Source: Mycobacterium sp.
Lineage (GTDB): Bacteria > Actinomycetota > Actinomycetes > Mycobacteriales > Mycobacteriaceae
Reading direction: 5' to 3'
Assembly: GCA_016197405.1 (NCBI GenBank)
Contig: JACPVR010000023.1
Location: forward strand, 310,001 to 374,000
Length of the DNA stretch: 64,000 nt
Below, piece by piece: positions 1-8,703 of the stretch (its first letter is position 1; each line of letters starts with the position of its first letter). The position numbers were made by a program, and so were the translations under genes. The notes under the pieces are model-generated. The model saw nothing but the letters and a program-made list of their open reading frames with translations. It was not told the origin of the DNA and ran no database searches.

Positions 1-1
1 T

Positions 2-505
2 GCCGCCGCCGGGCGTCCGCTGCTGGGCATCTGCGGCGGGTTCCAGATGCTGTGCCGCCACATCGAGGACGTCGTGGAATCCGGTGCCGGCCGCATCGAC
101 GCGCTCGATCTGCTCGACGCCGATATCGAGTTCGCCGCCGCCAAGACGCTGCGCCACAGTGTCGAGCCACTGTCGGGCTACGAGATCCACCACGGACAGG
201 TGGTGCGCAGCACCGAAGCGGACTGGCTCGGCATCGGCATCCGTCGCGGCGCGGTCTACGGGACGCACTGGCACGGGCTGATGGACAACAACGATGTGCG
301 CAGGCAGTGGTTGCGAGCCGCCGCGGACGCCGCCGGCCGACCGGACTTCGTCGTGGCCGACGACGTCGACGTGCCGGGTCGCCGCGACGGCCAACTGGAC
401 CTGATGGCCGACCTGCTCACCGCTCACCTGGATCTCGACGCCGTGCTGGGCCTGCTCGACAGTGGGCCACCGTCGCGTCCGGTACTGACCACCCGGTGCG
501 GGTGA
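2..505 (+). CDS. cobQ: Cobyric acid synthase, C-terminal fragment
   Basis: This is the 3' end of a gene that begins left of the window. The visible ~167 residues form a class I glutamine amidotransferase domain. The nucleophile motif GICGGFQML (Cys near visible residue 11) and the later GTHWHGLMDN stretch, which carries the catalytic His, are both present. In CobQ this domain supplies ammonia for amidating the side chains of adenosylcobyrinic acid diamide. The size, the HHG segment and the neighbouring cobalamin genes fit CobQ. The shorter GatD (lipid II amidation) was considered, but its usual nucleophile motif differs. The stop overlaps a possible GTG start of the next gene. Confidence 0.85.
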   Translation, partial: AAAGRPLLGICGGFQMLCRHIEDVVESGAGRIDALDLLDADIEFAAAKTLRHSVEPLSGYEIHHGQVVRSTEADWLGIGIRRGAVYGTHWHGLMDNNDVRRQWLRAAADAAGRPDFVVADDVDVPGRRDGQLDLMADLLTAHLDLDAVLGLLDSGPPSRPVLTTRCG

Positions 506-519
506 GTAACCTGAAAATC

Positions 520-1182
520 ATGACTCGGGTCATGGCGGCAGTTGCGCTCGGCGCCGTGACGGTAGGTCTGTCCGGATGCGGTTCGGTGGTGGCCGGAACA
601 CCCACCTGGCCCGGTGAACACCTGGAGAAGGTGCTGCTGACGCAGGCCGATTTCCCGGCCGGGGTGGTCTACGACCGCATCACCGACGAGCCGGGAACAC
701 CCGACGGTGCCGGTGGTCCACCGTCGATGCTTTCCAGGCCGCCGGGTTGTGCCAACGCCCTGACCGATGTCATCGCCAAGACCGCGGAACGCGGGCCGGG
801 CAGCGCGGCCAAGTACAGCGTCGCCTTCGACGGCGCCCGCATCGTGATGACGGTGTTGTCCTCGCGGCTCGACCTCGGATCGCTTGCCGCCGCCGCAGCA
901 CGCTGCGAACATTTCGAAACGTTCTTCGACACCCGCTCACCGGGCATCCCGATCACCACGACCACACTGCCGTCGGGCCCCGACGCACTGGCCTACGAGC
1001 AGACGATGCAATTGGGCGGTTCGACCAACAGTTTCTACATGTCCTTCGCCAATGCCGGCGGTATGGGGGTCTTCGGTGCGGCGTTCCCCACCAAGAACCC
1101 CACCATCAGCGTCAAAGGGACGCTGCCGCAAACGTTTCTGGACACCGCGCAGCGGCAGGCCGCTCGCATCGCGGCGTCCTGA
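520..1182 (+). CDS. Putative secreted lipoprotein, mycobacterial family
   Basis: About 220 residues. The N-terminus is a lipoprotein signal peptide: a short basic start, a hydrophobic stretch and the lipobox LSGC near residue 20, so the mature protein should be lipid-anchored outside the membrane. The rest has alternating hydrophobic and polar segments and two further cysteines (PGCAN and ARCEHF), which could form a disulfide. It resembles mycobacterial sensor-domain-like or DUF5642-type lipoproteins in layout, but I do not recognise the family firmly and propose no function. ATG 520 gives a compact signal peptide. GTG 502, which overlaps the cobQ stop as GTGA, is an alternative that adds six residues. 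Confidence 0.7.
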   Translation: MTRVMAAVALGAVTVGLSGCGSVVAGTPTWPGEHLEKVLLTQADFPAGVVYDRITDEPGTPDGAGGPPSMLSRPPGCANALTDVIAKTAERGPGSAAKYSVAFDGARIVMTVLSSRLDLGSLAAAAARCEHFETFFDTRSPGIPITTTTLPSGPDALAYEQTMQLGGSTNSFYMSFANAGGMGVFGAAFPTKNPTISVKGTLPQTFLDTAQRQAARIAAS

Positions 1183-1215
1183 GTCGAAACGGCGCCGGAT
1201 GGGACTTCGCAACGG

Positions 1216-1221
1216 TAGGTT
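1216..1221 (+). promoter_or_regulatory. -10 hexamer TAGGTT for a leaderless start
   Basis: TAGGTT lies 6 bp before the GTG start at 1228 and no purine-rich ribosome binding site lies between. This fits the mycobacterial leaderless promoter layout. Confidence 0.5.
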
Positions 1222-1227
1222 GGCTCG

Positions 1228-1791
1228 GTGCCCTCGACGATGATGACCGTCGACGGATATCCCGTCCCGGTCGGTGTGTCCGGATCGGAGAACAGTCCGG
1301 TGGTGGTCCTGCTCGGCGCAGCCCAGCAGGCCGTCGCGGCCTATGACACTGTCTGCGCCCGACTGCACACCGCGTCGCTGCGGACCGTCGTCATCGGTGC
1401 CGACGACCGGCTCACCGCCAAATCGGTGATCGGCGTGCTGGACACCCTGGGGGTGCGGTGGGCGGTCCTCGTCGGCGATCGGGTCGGGGCGGAGCTGGCG
1501 TGGGAACTGGCCGCGACCCGGCTGGACCGGTTCACCGGGCTGGTGGTGGTGGACCGCGGTCACCCGCGCGCCGCCGACCACAGCGGTGCGGTCCGCGACG
1601 ACGCGTGCCCGCCCGTCGAATTGAACACCACGGCGTTGGTCAGCACGCCGGCCGCACGCGCCGTGGCCCGCGCCAGTCAGCGATTCGTCTACGGCGACTT
1701 CCGGGTCGTCGACATGCTCGGACGCCGCAATGCCGGTGAATCGACGGCGCAGCTGGCCGCCGAGATCGTCCTGCGCACCAGCACCTGGTAG
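1228..1791 (+). CDS. Alpha/beta-hydrolase-fold protein without the nucleophile serine
   Basis: 187 residues. The beta strands and turns look like the N-terminal half of an alpha/beta hydrolase: VVVLLGAA near residues 25-32, then a nucleophile-elbow-like segment LVGDRVGAELA where GxSxG would be expected. The central position is Arg, not Ser, so the usual nucleophile is absent. The protein is also short for the family (250-300) and has no obvious lid-to-histidine C-terminal half. It is probably non-catalytic or a diverged remnant, though the frame is open throughout. The start GTG 1228 is backed by the adjacent -10 hexamer; ATG codons at 1240 and 1243 are alternatives. Confidence 0.6.
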   Translation: MPSTMMTVDGYPVPVGVSGSENSPVVVLLGAAQQAVAAYDTVCARLHTASLRTVVIGADDRLTAKSVIGVLDTLGVRWAVLVGDRVGAELAWELAATRLDRFTGLVVVDRGHPRAADHSGAVRDDACPPVELNTTALVSTPAARAVARASQRFVYGDFRVVDMLGRRNAGESTAQLAAEIVLRTSTW

Positions 1792-1794
1792 CGG

Positions 1795-3576
1795 TTAGCC
1801 GCCGTGCTCCTGAACCCGCTCGGGCTGCCACGCGGTGGGTAGCCCCGGCTGTCCGGGGAACAGGAAGTCGACGAATGCCGCCGCGGTCGGTTGTGGTTCG
1901 TGGTTGGCCAGACCCGGACGCTCGTTGGCCTCGACGAAGACATAGTCGGGCCGTGTGACATCGGGCACCAGCAGATCGATACCGGTGACCGGGATCCCGA
2001 TCGCGTCGGCCGCGGTCACCGCGACCCGGCACAGATCGGGGTGCACATCGGCGGTGACATCGTGGATGGTGCCGCCCTGATGCAGATTGGCGGTGCGGCG
2101 CACACGCAGCCGTTCACCCTCGGGCAGCACATCGTCCATCGACCACCCGGCGTCGCGGACCGTACCTTCGGTGACCTCGTCCAGGGGGATCCGGGACTCA
2201 CCGCCGGTGGCTGCGGCCCGGCGTCTGCTGGTGGTCTCGATCAGTTCGGCGATGGTGTGCTTGCCGGTACCGATGACCTCGGCGGGTTTGCGCAGCGCCG
2301 CGGCGACCACCCGGTGGTCGATGACGACCAGCCGCAGATCCTCACCGGTGGCACGCTGCTCGATGAGCACCTCGGGATGCTGTTCGCGGGCCCGGGCCAG
2401 CGCCGCATCCAGTTCGGCGGCGTCGGCGACACCGACGGTGATGCCCTTACCCTGCTCGCCGCGGGTGGGTTTGACGACGACATCGCCCACCTCGGCCAGG
2501 AATTCGTGATCGGCGGCGTCGAATGTCGCGAGCCGGCCGCGGGCCACCGTGACCCCGGCCTCGCCGACGATGCGCCGGGTCAGCCGTTTGTCGTCACACC
2601 GGCTCATCGCCACCGCAGAGGTGTACTCCGACAGCGATTCCCGGGTTATGACGCTGCGCCCGCCGTGCGACAGCCGCATCTCGCCGGTCTCGGCGTCGAG
2701 CACCTCGACCCGGATACCGCGCCGGACCGCCTCATCGGCGATGATGCGCGCGTACGGGTTCAGATCGTCGACGGTCTCGGGCACCGGGGTGAACAACGGC
2801 TCGTTGATCGCGTTCTTGCGCTTGACGGCCAGCACCGGCACGCGACTGAAACCGAGCTTCTCGTACAGTGCGATGGCCGCGGTGTTGTCATGTGCCACAG
2901 ACAGATCCATGTACCGGCGGCCGCGTTCGCGGTAGAACGCGGCCAGCGTGCGGGTCAGTGCCTCACCGACGCCGGGCAGCCCGGCTCCGGGGTCGACGGC
3001 CAGCGTCCACAGGCTCGAACCCTGCTCGGGATCGCCGAACAGGATCTGGTGGTCGACCCCGGTCACGGTGCCGATCACGGTGTCCGGTCCGTCGCCGGCG
3101 TTGTCACGGACGGCGACCAGATAGTTCACCGCCTCGGACTGGGTGTGGTTGTCCCAGATGACGTCGTTGGGGGCGGGCACCATGCCGCACCGTACGTAGA
3201 CCCGGTTGATGGCGTCGGCATCGGCCGGGCTTTCCAGCGTCCGGATGGAGAAGCCGGAGAACGTCGGCGTCTCTTCGGCGTCGCCGAAGCGCAACCGGTA
3301 GGTGTGGCTGGGGTCGATGAATAGTTCGGTCGGTGCCCGCGAGACCAGCACGTGCGATTCCCTGGCATAGATGCAGATATCGCGCCGGCCCGGACCCTCG
3401 TGGGCCAGCACCCCGGCCAGCTTGTCGGCGTCGGCGAAGGTCTGCCCGAAAATCAGTCGGCCCCAACCGAGTTCGAGAACGACATCGGAGGCCATCGCGT
3501 CCACCAGGTGGGCAGGTGTGGCATCGTGCAGGCCGAGCGTGATGGCCTCGGTCTCCAACTCCGCGCCGGCGTTCAC
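1795..3576 (-). CDS. ngg: N-acetylglutaminylglutamine synthetase (GNAT/ATP-grasp fusion)
   Basis: 593 residues in two parts. Residues about 90-290 form a GNAT acetyltransferase domain, with LYEKLGFSRV at its end. Residues about 300-590 form an ATP-grasp ligase domain: the Gly-rich VVKPTRGEQGKG loop, then VEANERPGL near the C-terminus for metal and phosphate binding. In characterised bacteria this fusion makes N-acetylglutaminylglutamine from glutamine and an acetyl donor, using ATP, in the cytoplasm. The product is then amidated by the partner encoded just upstream. The GTG start overlaps that gene's TGA by 4 bp, so the two should be translationally coupled. The expected third member of the cassette, an M42 peptidase, is not adjacent. 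The family call is strong by domain order and context. Confidence 0.87.
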   Translation of the reverse strand: MNAGAELETEAITLGLHDATPAHLVDAMASDVVLELGWGRLIFGQTFADADKLAGVLAHEGPGRRDICIYARESHVLVSRAPTELFIDPSHTYRLRFGDAEETPTFSGFSIRTLESPADADAINRVYVRCGMVPAPNDVIWDNHTQSEAVNYLVAVRDNAGDGPDTVIGTVTGVDHQILFGDPEQGSSLWTLAVDPGAGLPGVGEALTRTLAAFYRERGRRYMDLSVAHDNTAAIALYEKLGFSRVPVLAVKRKNAINEPLFTPVPETVDDLNPYARIIADEAVRRGIRVEVLDAETGEMRLSHGGRSVITRESLSEYTSAVAMSRCDDKRLTRRIVGEAGVTVARGRLATFDAADHEFLAEVGDVVVKPTRGEQGKGITVGVADAAELDAALARAREQHPEVLIEQRATGEDLRLVVIDHRVVAAALRKPAEVIGTGKHTIAELIETTSRRRAAATGGESRIPLDEVTEGTVRDAGWSMDDVLPEGERLRVRRTANLHQGGTIHDVTADVHPDLCRVAVTAADAIGIPVTGIDLLVPDVTRPDYVFVEANERPGLANHEPQPTAAAFVDFLFPGQPGLPTAWQPERVQEHGG

Positions 3577-5378
3577 GCTGCGGGCCCGGTGATCGAGTGC
3601 CGCTGCAGCCAGAGTTCCAGCAGGGCGATCTGCCAGAGCTCGTTGCCGCGCAACGGGGTGAGCCTGCCGTTGGGATCGCCCAGCAGCCGGCTGACGGCCT
3701 CGGGGCGGAACAGGTCGCGTTCCTTGGCTGCCGGCGTGTGCAACGCGTCGTGCACCATGTCGAGGTAGGGGCCCTCCAGGTGCGTCAGCGCGGGCACCGG
3801 GAAGTAGCCCTTGGGCCGGTCGATGACCTCGCCCGGAATGACTTGGCGGGCAGCTTCTTTCAGCACACCCTTGCCGCCGTGGGCGATCTTGAGTTCCGGC
3901 GGGCAGGTGGCGGCGAGTTCCACCAGCTCATGGTCGAGGAAGGGCACCCGGCCCTCCAGGCCCCACGCCATCGTCATGTTGTCGACGCGTTTGACCGGGT
4001 CGTCGACCAGCATGACGGTGGTGTCCAGGCGCAAGGCACGGTCGACACCGGTCTGCGCGCCCGCCTGGGCGAAGTGATCGGTGACGAACCGGCCGCTGGG
4101 ATCGCCGTCGGCGGCGAACGCGGGGGAGACCAGCGCGTGCACCCCGGCGACATCGCGGTCGAAGAACGCGCCGCGGTAGGAGGCCACCGAACCGTCCAGA
4201 GAGGCAGCCGCGGGTTCGCCCATCGGCGGATACCAGTGGTAGCCGGCGAACACCTCGTCGGCGCCCTGTCCGGACTGCACCACCTTGACGTGTTTGGCGA
4301 CCTCCTGGCTGAGCAGGTAGAACGCCACGCAGTCGTGGCTGACCATCGGCTCGCTCATGGCGCCGATGGCGCCGTCGAGGGCCGGCAGCATGCGCGCGGT
4401 GTCGATCCTGATCTGGTGATGGTCGGTGCCGAAGCGCGCGGCGACGATGTCGGAGTATTTGAACTCGTCACCGGCGACACCGTTGACCGATTCGAATCCG
4501 ATCGAGAAGGTCGACAGCCCGGTCTGGCCCGCTTCGGCGAGCAGCCCGACGATCAGCGACGAGTCCACACCGCCGGAAAGCAGGCAGCCCACCGGGACGT
4601 CGGCGACCAGCCGGCGTCGCACCGCGGTCCGCAGTGAATCCAGAACGGCGTCCTGCCAGTCTTTCTCCGACCAGTCGGCGCGCTCGGCGGCCCTGCTGAA
4701 GTCGGGACTCCAGTAGGTCCGGGTGTGGGTGCGCCCGTCGGGCTCGTATGCGATGACCGTGGCCGGCGGTACCTTGCGCACACCGCGCAGGATGGTCAGC
4801 GGCGCGGGCACCACGGAGTGGAAGCTCAGGTAATGCTGCAGCGCTACCGGATCCACCCGGGTGTCGATATCGCCGCCGGCCAGCAGGGCAGGCAGCGTCG
4901 AGGCGAACCGGACCCGGCGGGCATCGGAGCTGATGTAGAGCGGCTTGATGCCGAGGCGGTCACGGCCCAGCAACACCCGGCCGCTGTCGCGTTCGACGAT
5001 CGCGAAGGCGAACATGCCCATCAGGTGGTCGACGAAGTCGTCGCCCCAGTGGTGGTAGGCCTTGAGCAGTACCTCGGTGTCGCTGGTGGAGAAGAACCGA
5101 TAACCGTGACCGGCCAGTTCGTCGCGCAGCTGCGGATAGTTGTAGATGCAGCCGTTCCAGGCGATCGTCAGACCCAGGTCGGCGTCGACCATGGGCTGGG
5201 CGCCGGCCTCGGAGAGGTCGATGATCTTGAGGCGCCGGTGTCCCAGGGCCACCCGGCCCTGTGACCAGACCCCGGCGCCGTCTGGTCCGCGCGGTGTCAT
5301 CACGTCGGCCATCGCGGCGACCGCCGCGACATCCGGTATCTGATCGTCAAGCCGTATCTCGCCAGTGGCGCCACACAC
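3573..5378 (-). CDS. asnO: N-acetylglutaminylglutamine amidotransferase
   Basis: 601 residues, asparagine-synthase architecture. The protein starts Met-Cys-Gly-Ala, so after Met removal Cys2 is the class II glutaminase nucleophile. The C-terminal half is the synthetase domain with the pyrophosphate-binding loop SGGVDSSLI near residues 266-274. True asparagine synthetase is possible on domain grounds. The 4-bp overlap with the GNAT/ATP-grasp ligase gene identifies it as the amidotransferase that makes the compatible solute NAGGN, which protects against osmotic stress. The GTG start at 5378 is fixed because Cys2 must follow it directly. No firm promoter hexamer was found upstream. Confidence 0.87.
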   Translation of the reverse strand: MCGATGEIRLDDQIPDVAAVAAMADVMTPRGPDGAGVWSQGRVALGHRRLKIIDLSEAGAQPMVDADLGLTIAWNGCIYNYPQLRDELAGHGYRFFSTSDTEVLLKAYHHWGDDFVDHLMGMFAFAIVERDSGRVLLGRDRLGIKPLYISSDARRVRFASTLPALLAGGDIDTRVDPVALQHYLSFHSVVPAPLTILRGVRKVPPATVIAYEPDGRTHTRTYWSPDFSRAAERADWSEKDWQDAVLDSLRTAVRRRLVADVPVGCLLSGGVDSSLIVGLLAEAGQTGLSTFSIGFESVNGVAGDEFKYSDIVAARFGTDHHQIRIDTARMLPALDGAIGAMSEPMVSHDCVAFYLLSQEVAKHVKVVQSGQGADEVFAGYHWYPPMGEPAAASLDGSVASYRGAFFDRDVAGVHALVSPAFAADGDPSGRFVTDHFAQAGAQTGVDRALRLDTTVMLVDDPVKRVDNMTMAWGLEGRVPFLDHELVELAATCPPELKIAHGGKGVLKEAARQVIPGEVIDRPKGYFPVPALTHLEGPYLDMVHDALHTPAAKERDLFRPEAVSRLLGDPNGRLTPLRGNELWQIALLELWLQRHSITGPAA

Positions 5379-5472
5379 GTTATTGACCTACCCCGAGCCG
5401 TTGTTATGAGTCGCGATGGGGTACCCCGGGGTGGTTCGGCCAAACCCCGCCGAGACCAGGGTCACAGATAAA

Positions 5473-5508
5473 CCGCGCCCCTCGGCCGGGGAGGCACGAG
5501 GGGCGCGG
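5473..5508 (-). terminator. 12-bp perfect stem-loop downstream of the permease
   Basis: CCGCGCCCCTCG (5473-5484) and CGAGGGGCGCGG (5497-5508) are perfect inverted arms with a 12-nt loop. They lie just past the stop of the minus-strand permease and ahead of asnO on the same strand. There is no T-tract, which is common for mycobacterial terminators. Confidence 0.6.
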
Positions 5509-5528
5509 GGCCCGCCTTGCGGCGGGCC
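5509..5528 (-). terminator. Second stem-loop, 8-bp arms
   Basis: GGCCCGCC, loop TTGC, GGCGGGCC. It directly abuts the 12-bp stem and is nearest the permease stop, so it would form first in the permease transcript. A tandem terminator is the simplest reading. Confidence 0.6.
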
Positions 5529-5547
5529 TATCCTGAGTAGCCGCGTT

Positions 5548-7119
5548 TCAGGAGACTCCTTCGAGCTCTTCACCGCTGGCATCGACCTGTTTGATCGGCC
5601 CGGTGAACCACTTCTTCACCGACACGTGCCAGTAGATGTAGAGCAGTATCAGCACCGTGCCCACCAGCAGCGGGGTGTAGTTGACGAACTTCCACTCGAA
5701 GCTGGCATCCCAGGGTGCGCCGCCGATCGATGTCGGGAACATGGCGATGATCGAGGTCACCACGATTTCGATCAATGCCAGCGGAGCCATCCACTTGTGG
5801 TGGCCGCGCAGATTCCACTTGCCGATCGGGAAGGAATCGCCGGCCTTCCATCGGTAGTAGATCGGCACCGCGAAGCACAGATACAGGCCCACGACACCGA
5901 TCGAGACGACGGCGAAGAATGCGATCGGGACGGGTGCGCCGTTGATGTCGACCTCGACCAGGGCCGGCAGCGTGATGATGGCCGCGATGACAGCGGTCAC
6001 GATCACGGCGTTGGCGGGCACCCTCTTGGCGCTCAGCTTGGACCACAGCTGGTGACCCGGGACGGCCCGGTCACGGCTGAAGGCGAACAACATCCGCGAC
6101 GCGCTGGTCTGGCATGCGGTGGTGCAGAACAACTGGCCCGCCGTCGAGATCAGCAGCACGACCGCGACCCACTTGGAGTCCATCGCCTGGGTGAAGATGG
6201 TGGCCACCGCGCCGCCGCCCGCCGTCACGCCGTCGACATCCTGGACGGCGAACAGGAAGGTCAGCAGCAGGATCCAGCCGCCGATGGCGGAGTAGAAGAT
6301 CGACCGCCAGATGCCTTTGGCGGCACCGTCGGCCGCGCTCTTGGTCTCCTCCGACAGGTGCGCCGATGCGTCGTATCCGGTGATCGTGTACTGGGTCAGG
6401 ATCGCCGACATCGGCAGCACGAACAGCAGGAAGCCGAAGCCCGACGTGGAACCGCCGAAGAAGCCGGTGTTGTTGACGGTGGTGGCGAAGACCGTCGAGA
6501 AGCTGGCGTGCTGCTCGGGGATCAGCCACAGGATCCCGATGACGGCCGCCGCCCCGATGACATGCCACCACACCGAGATGTTGTTGATGACCGCCAGCAG
6601 GTGTGAGGAGAAGATGTTGATGGTCGCGACGATCACCAAGATGACCAGGAACATCACGAAGGTGCGGGTGAGGCTGTAGCCGGCCAGCCAGGACTCGCTG
6701 AAGGTGCCCAGCGTCAGGTCCAGGAAGGTCGCGCTGCCGTAGGCCACCGAGGCCAGGATGGCGATCAGGCCCACCAGGTTGAGCCAACCGGTGTAGAAAC
6801 CGGCCTTGGGCCCACCGAGTTTGGCTGCCCACCAATAGATTCCACCGGACGTGGGGAACGCCGAGACCAGCTCGGACATGCACAGGCCGATGACCAGGAT
6901 GAAGGCCGCGATGATGGGCCAGCCCCAGGCGATGGCCGCCGGGCCGCCGTTGTTCCAGCCCAGGCCGAACGAGGTGAAACAGCCCGCGAGGATGGAGATG
7001 ATCGAGAACGAGATGGCGAAGTTCGAGAACCCCGACCATGACCGGTGCAGTTCCTGGCTGTAACCCAGGCTGGCGAGATGTCTTTCATCTTCGTCGAGAA
7101 GTTCATGGCCCTCGGGCAC
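5548..7119 (-). CDS. APC-superfamily amino acid/amine permease
   Basis: 523 residues with about twelve hydrophobic segments. The segment SGFSNFAISFSIISILAG near residue 30 and the following Gly-rich helix are typical of the amino acid/choline transporter (GabP/Uga4-like) branch of the APC superfamily, an inner-membrane importer. The start is GTG 7119, placed 6 nt after AAGGAG on the minus strand; longer reading upstream is not needed. It is divergent from an operon for gamma-glutamylation and oxidation of an amine, and shares its regulatory region. The likely substrate is therefore the amine or amino acid degraded there (polyamine, ethanolamine or GABA-like). Substrate identity is inference only. 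Confidence 0.82.
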   Translation of the reverse strand: MPEGHELLDEDERHLASLGYSQELHRSWSGFSNFAISFSIISILAGCFTSFGLGWNNGGPAAIAWGWPIIAAFILVIGLCMSELVSAFPTSGGIYWWAAKLGGPKAGFYTGWLNLVGLIAILASVAYGSATFLDLTLGTFSESWLAGYSLTRTFVMFLVILVIVATINIFSSHLLAVINNISVWWHVIGAAAVIGILWLIPEQHASFSTVFATTVNNTGFFGGSTSGFGFLLFVLPMSAILTQYTITGYDASAHLSEETKSAADGAAKGIWRSIFYSAIGGWILLLTFLFAVQDVDGVTAGGGAVATIFTQAMDSKWVAVVLLISTAGQLFCTTACQTSASRMLFAFSRDRAVPGHQLWSKLSAKRVPANAVIVTAVIAAIITLPALVEVDINGAPVPIAFFAVVSIGVVGLYLCFAVPIYYRWKAGDSFPIGKWNLRGHHKWMAPLALIEIVVTSIIAMFPTSIGGAPWDASFEWKFVNYTPLLVGTVLILLYIYWHVSVKKWFTGPIKQVDASGEELEGVS

Positions 7120-7183
7120 GGCATGCTCCTTGTTCGGTGTGTTCGTCCGGAGTGCGGCCCCACATGCGCCCAGCACCCACTGT

Positions 7184-7222
7184 GGTAGGGACAATAGAGT
7201 GCTATTGGTCTGGTGTCCTACC
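7184..7222. promoter_or_regulatory. Nested inverted repeats, candidate operator of the divergent amine operons
   Basis: The inner repeat is CAATAG-AGTG-CTATTG (7192-7207). The outer arms are GGTAGGGAC (7184-7192, one extra G) and GTCCTACC (7215-7222). The element sits between the divergent permease and gamma-glutamyl ligase genes. The FadR-type regulator at the end of the operon is the natural candidate to bind it. Confidence 0.55.
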
Positions 7223-7316
7223 TTTGGAGTGACGGTTGTGTAAATCTGTGCAGCGATGTCCCCGCTACGGGGCATCCAATGGTTGACTTTCCGTCACATC
7301 AGGCAAGGGAGCACAT

Positions 7317-8702
7317 GTGACCACCCATACGAGCGGGACCGGCAACCGAGGGTTGCTGGGCAGTGCCGACCTCGAGCAGCTGGTGGCGGCCGGCGAGATC
7401 GACACCGTCATCGTGGCGTTCACCGACATGCAGGGCCGGCTCACCGGCAAGCGGGTCTCGGCCCGGCTGTTCGTCGAGGATGTGGCCGCCCACGGCGCCG
7501 AATGCTGCAACTACCTGTTGGCCGTCGACGTCGACAACAACACCGTCGACGGGTACGCGATCTCCAGCTGGGAGACCGGCTACGGCGACATGGTGATGAC
7601 ACCGGACTTTGCCACGCTGCGGCTGCTGCCCTGGCTGCCGGGCAGCGCGCTGGTGATGGCGGACCTGTCCTGGACCGACGGCACCCCGGTTCTGCAGGCG
7701 CCGCGCACCATCCTGCGCAAGCAGACCGATCGGCTGGCGGCGATGGATCTGCGGGCTTATATCGGCACCGAACTGGAGTTCATGGTCTTCGACGACACCT
7801 ACCGGCAGGCGTGGGCGGCCGGTTACCGCGGGCTGACACCGTCGACCGATTACAACATCGACTACGCCATGCTGGCCTCGACCCGGATGGAACCGCTGCT
7901 GCGCGACATCCGGCTCGGCATGGAAGGCGCCGGCATGTACTGCGAGGGCGTCAAGGGTGAATGCAACCTGGGCCAGCAGGAGATCGCGTTCCGCTACGAC
8001 GAGGCCATCGTCACGTGCGACAACCACACCATCTACAAGAACGGTGCCAAGGAGATCGCCGACCAGCACGGTAAGGCGCTGACCTTCATGGCCAAGTACG
8101 ACGAGCGTGAAGGCAACAGCTGTCATATCCACATCTCGCTGCGCGGCACCGACGGATCGGCGGTTTTCGCCGATGACGACGACCCGCTGGGGATGTCGGC
8201 GATGTTCCGCAGCTTCATCGCCGGACAGATCGCCACCCTGCGTGAGCTGACACTGTTCTATGCGCCGAACATCAACTCCTACAAGCGTTTCGTCGACGGC
8301 AGCTTCGCGCCCACCGCCGTGGCCTGGGGGCTGGACAACCGCACCTGCTCATTGCGGGTGGTCGGCCACGGTCACGGTATGCGGATGGAATGCCGCGCGC
8401 CCGGCGGCGACGTCAACCAGTACCTGGCGACCGCGGCGCTGATCGCGGGCGGGCTGCACGGTATCGAGCAGGGCCTCGAACTCGAAGACGCCTGCGTGGG
8501 CAACGCCTATACCAGTGGCGCGCAGCGACTTCCGACCACACTGGCCGAGGCCGCCGAACTGTTCGAGAACTCGGCGGTGGCGCGTGCGGCCTTCGGCGAC
8601 GAGGTCGTCGAGCACTATCTGAACAATGCGCGCATCGAACTCAAGGCGTTCAATGCCGCCGTCACGGACTGGGAGCGGGTGCGCGGCTTTGAACGGCTAT
8701 GA
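7317..8702 (+). CDS. glnA4: Glutamine-synthetase-like gamma-glutamyl ligase (GlnA4 type)
   Basis: 461 residues. Glutamine synthetase fold motifs are clear: GTELEFMVF (metal site), GQQEIAFRY, EGNSCHIHIS, and NSYKRFVDGSFAP followed by WGLDNRT for ATP and glutamate binding. Proteins of this branch (PuuA, GlnA3, GlnA4) join glutamate to an amine rather than to ammonia. The adenylylation-site region of housekeeping GlnA is not evident. It heads a run with a class I amidohydrolase, an aldehyde dehydrogenase and an SDR, the order of M. tuberculosis Rv2860c-Rv2857c as recalled, so catabolism of a gamma-glutamylated amine is likely. GTG 7317 follows AAGGGA. Confidence 0.8.
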   Translation: MTTHTSGTGNRGLLGSADLEQLVAAGEIDTVIVAFTDMQGRLTGKRVSARLFVEDVAAHGAECCNYLLAVDVDNNTVDGYAISSWETGYGDMVMTPDFATLRLLPWLPGSALVMADLSWTDGTPVLQAPRTILRKQTDRLAAMDLRAYIGTELEFMVFDDTYRQAWAAGYRGLTPSTDYNIDYAMLASTRMEPLLRDIRLGMEGAGMYCEGVKGECNLGQQEIAFRYDEAIVTCDNHTIYKNGAKEIADQHGKALTFMAKYDEREGNSCHIHISLRGTDGSAVFADDDDPLGMSAMFRSFIAGQIATLRELTLFYAPNINSYKRFVDGSFAPTAVAWGLDNRTCSLRVVGHGHGMRMECRAPGGDVNQYLATAALIAGGLHGIEQGLELEDACVGNAYTSGAQRLPTTLAEAAELFENSAVARAAFGDEVVEHYLNNARIELKAFNAAVTDWERVRGFERL

Positions 8703-8703
8703 C

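Noticed and set aside
2..505. GatD (lipid II amidotransferase) as identity of the left-edge fragment
   Set aside because: The nucleophile motif and His segment fit CobQ better, and no MurT ligase gene follows; the N-terminal part is outside the window, so a small doubt stays.
1891..3324. Plus-strand open frame opposite the N-acetylglutaminylglutamine synthetase gene
   Set aside because: The minus-strand reading has clear GNAT and ATP-grasp motifs and a coupled partner; the plus frame has neither.
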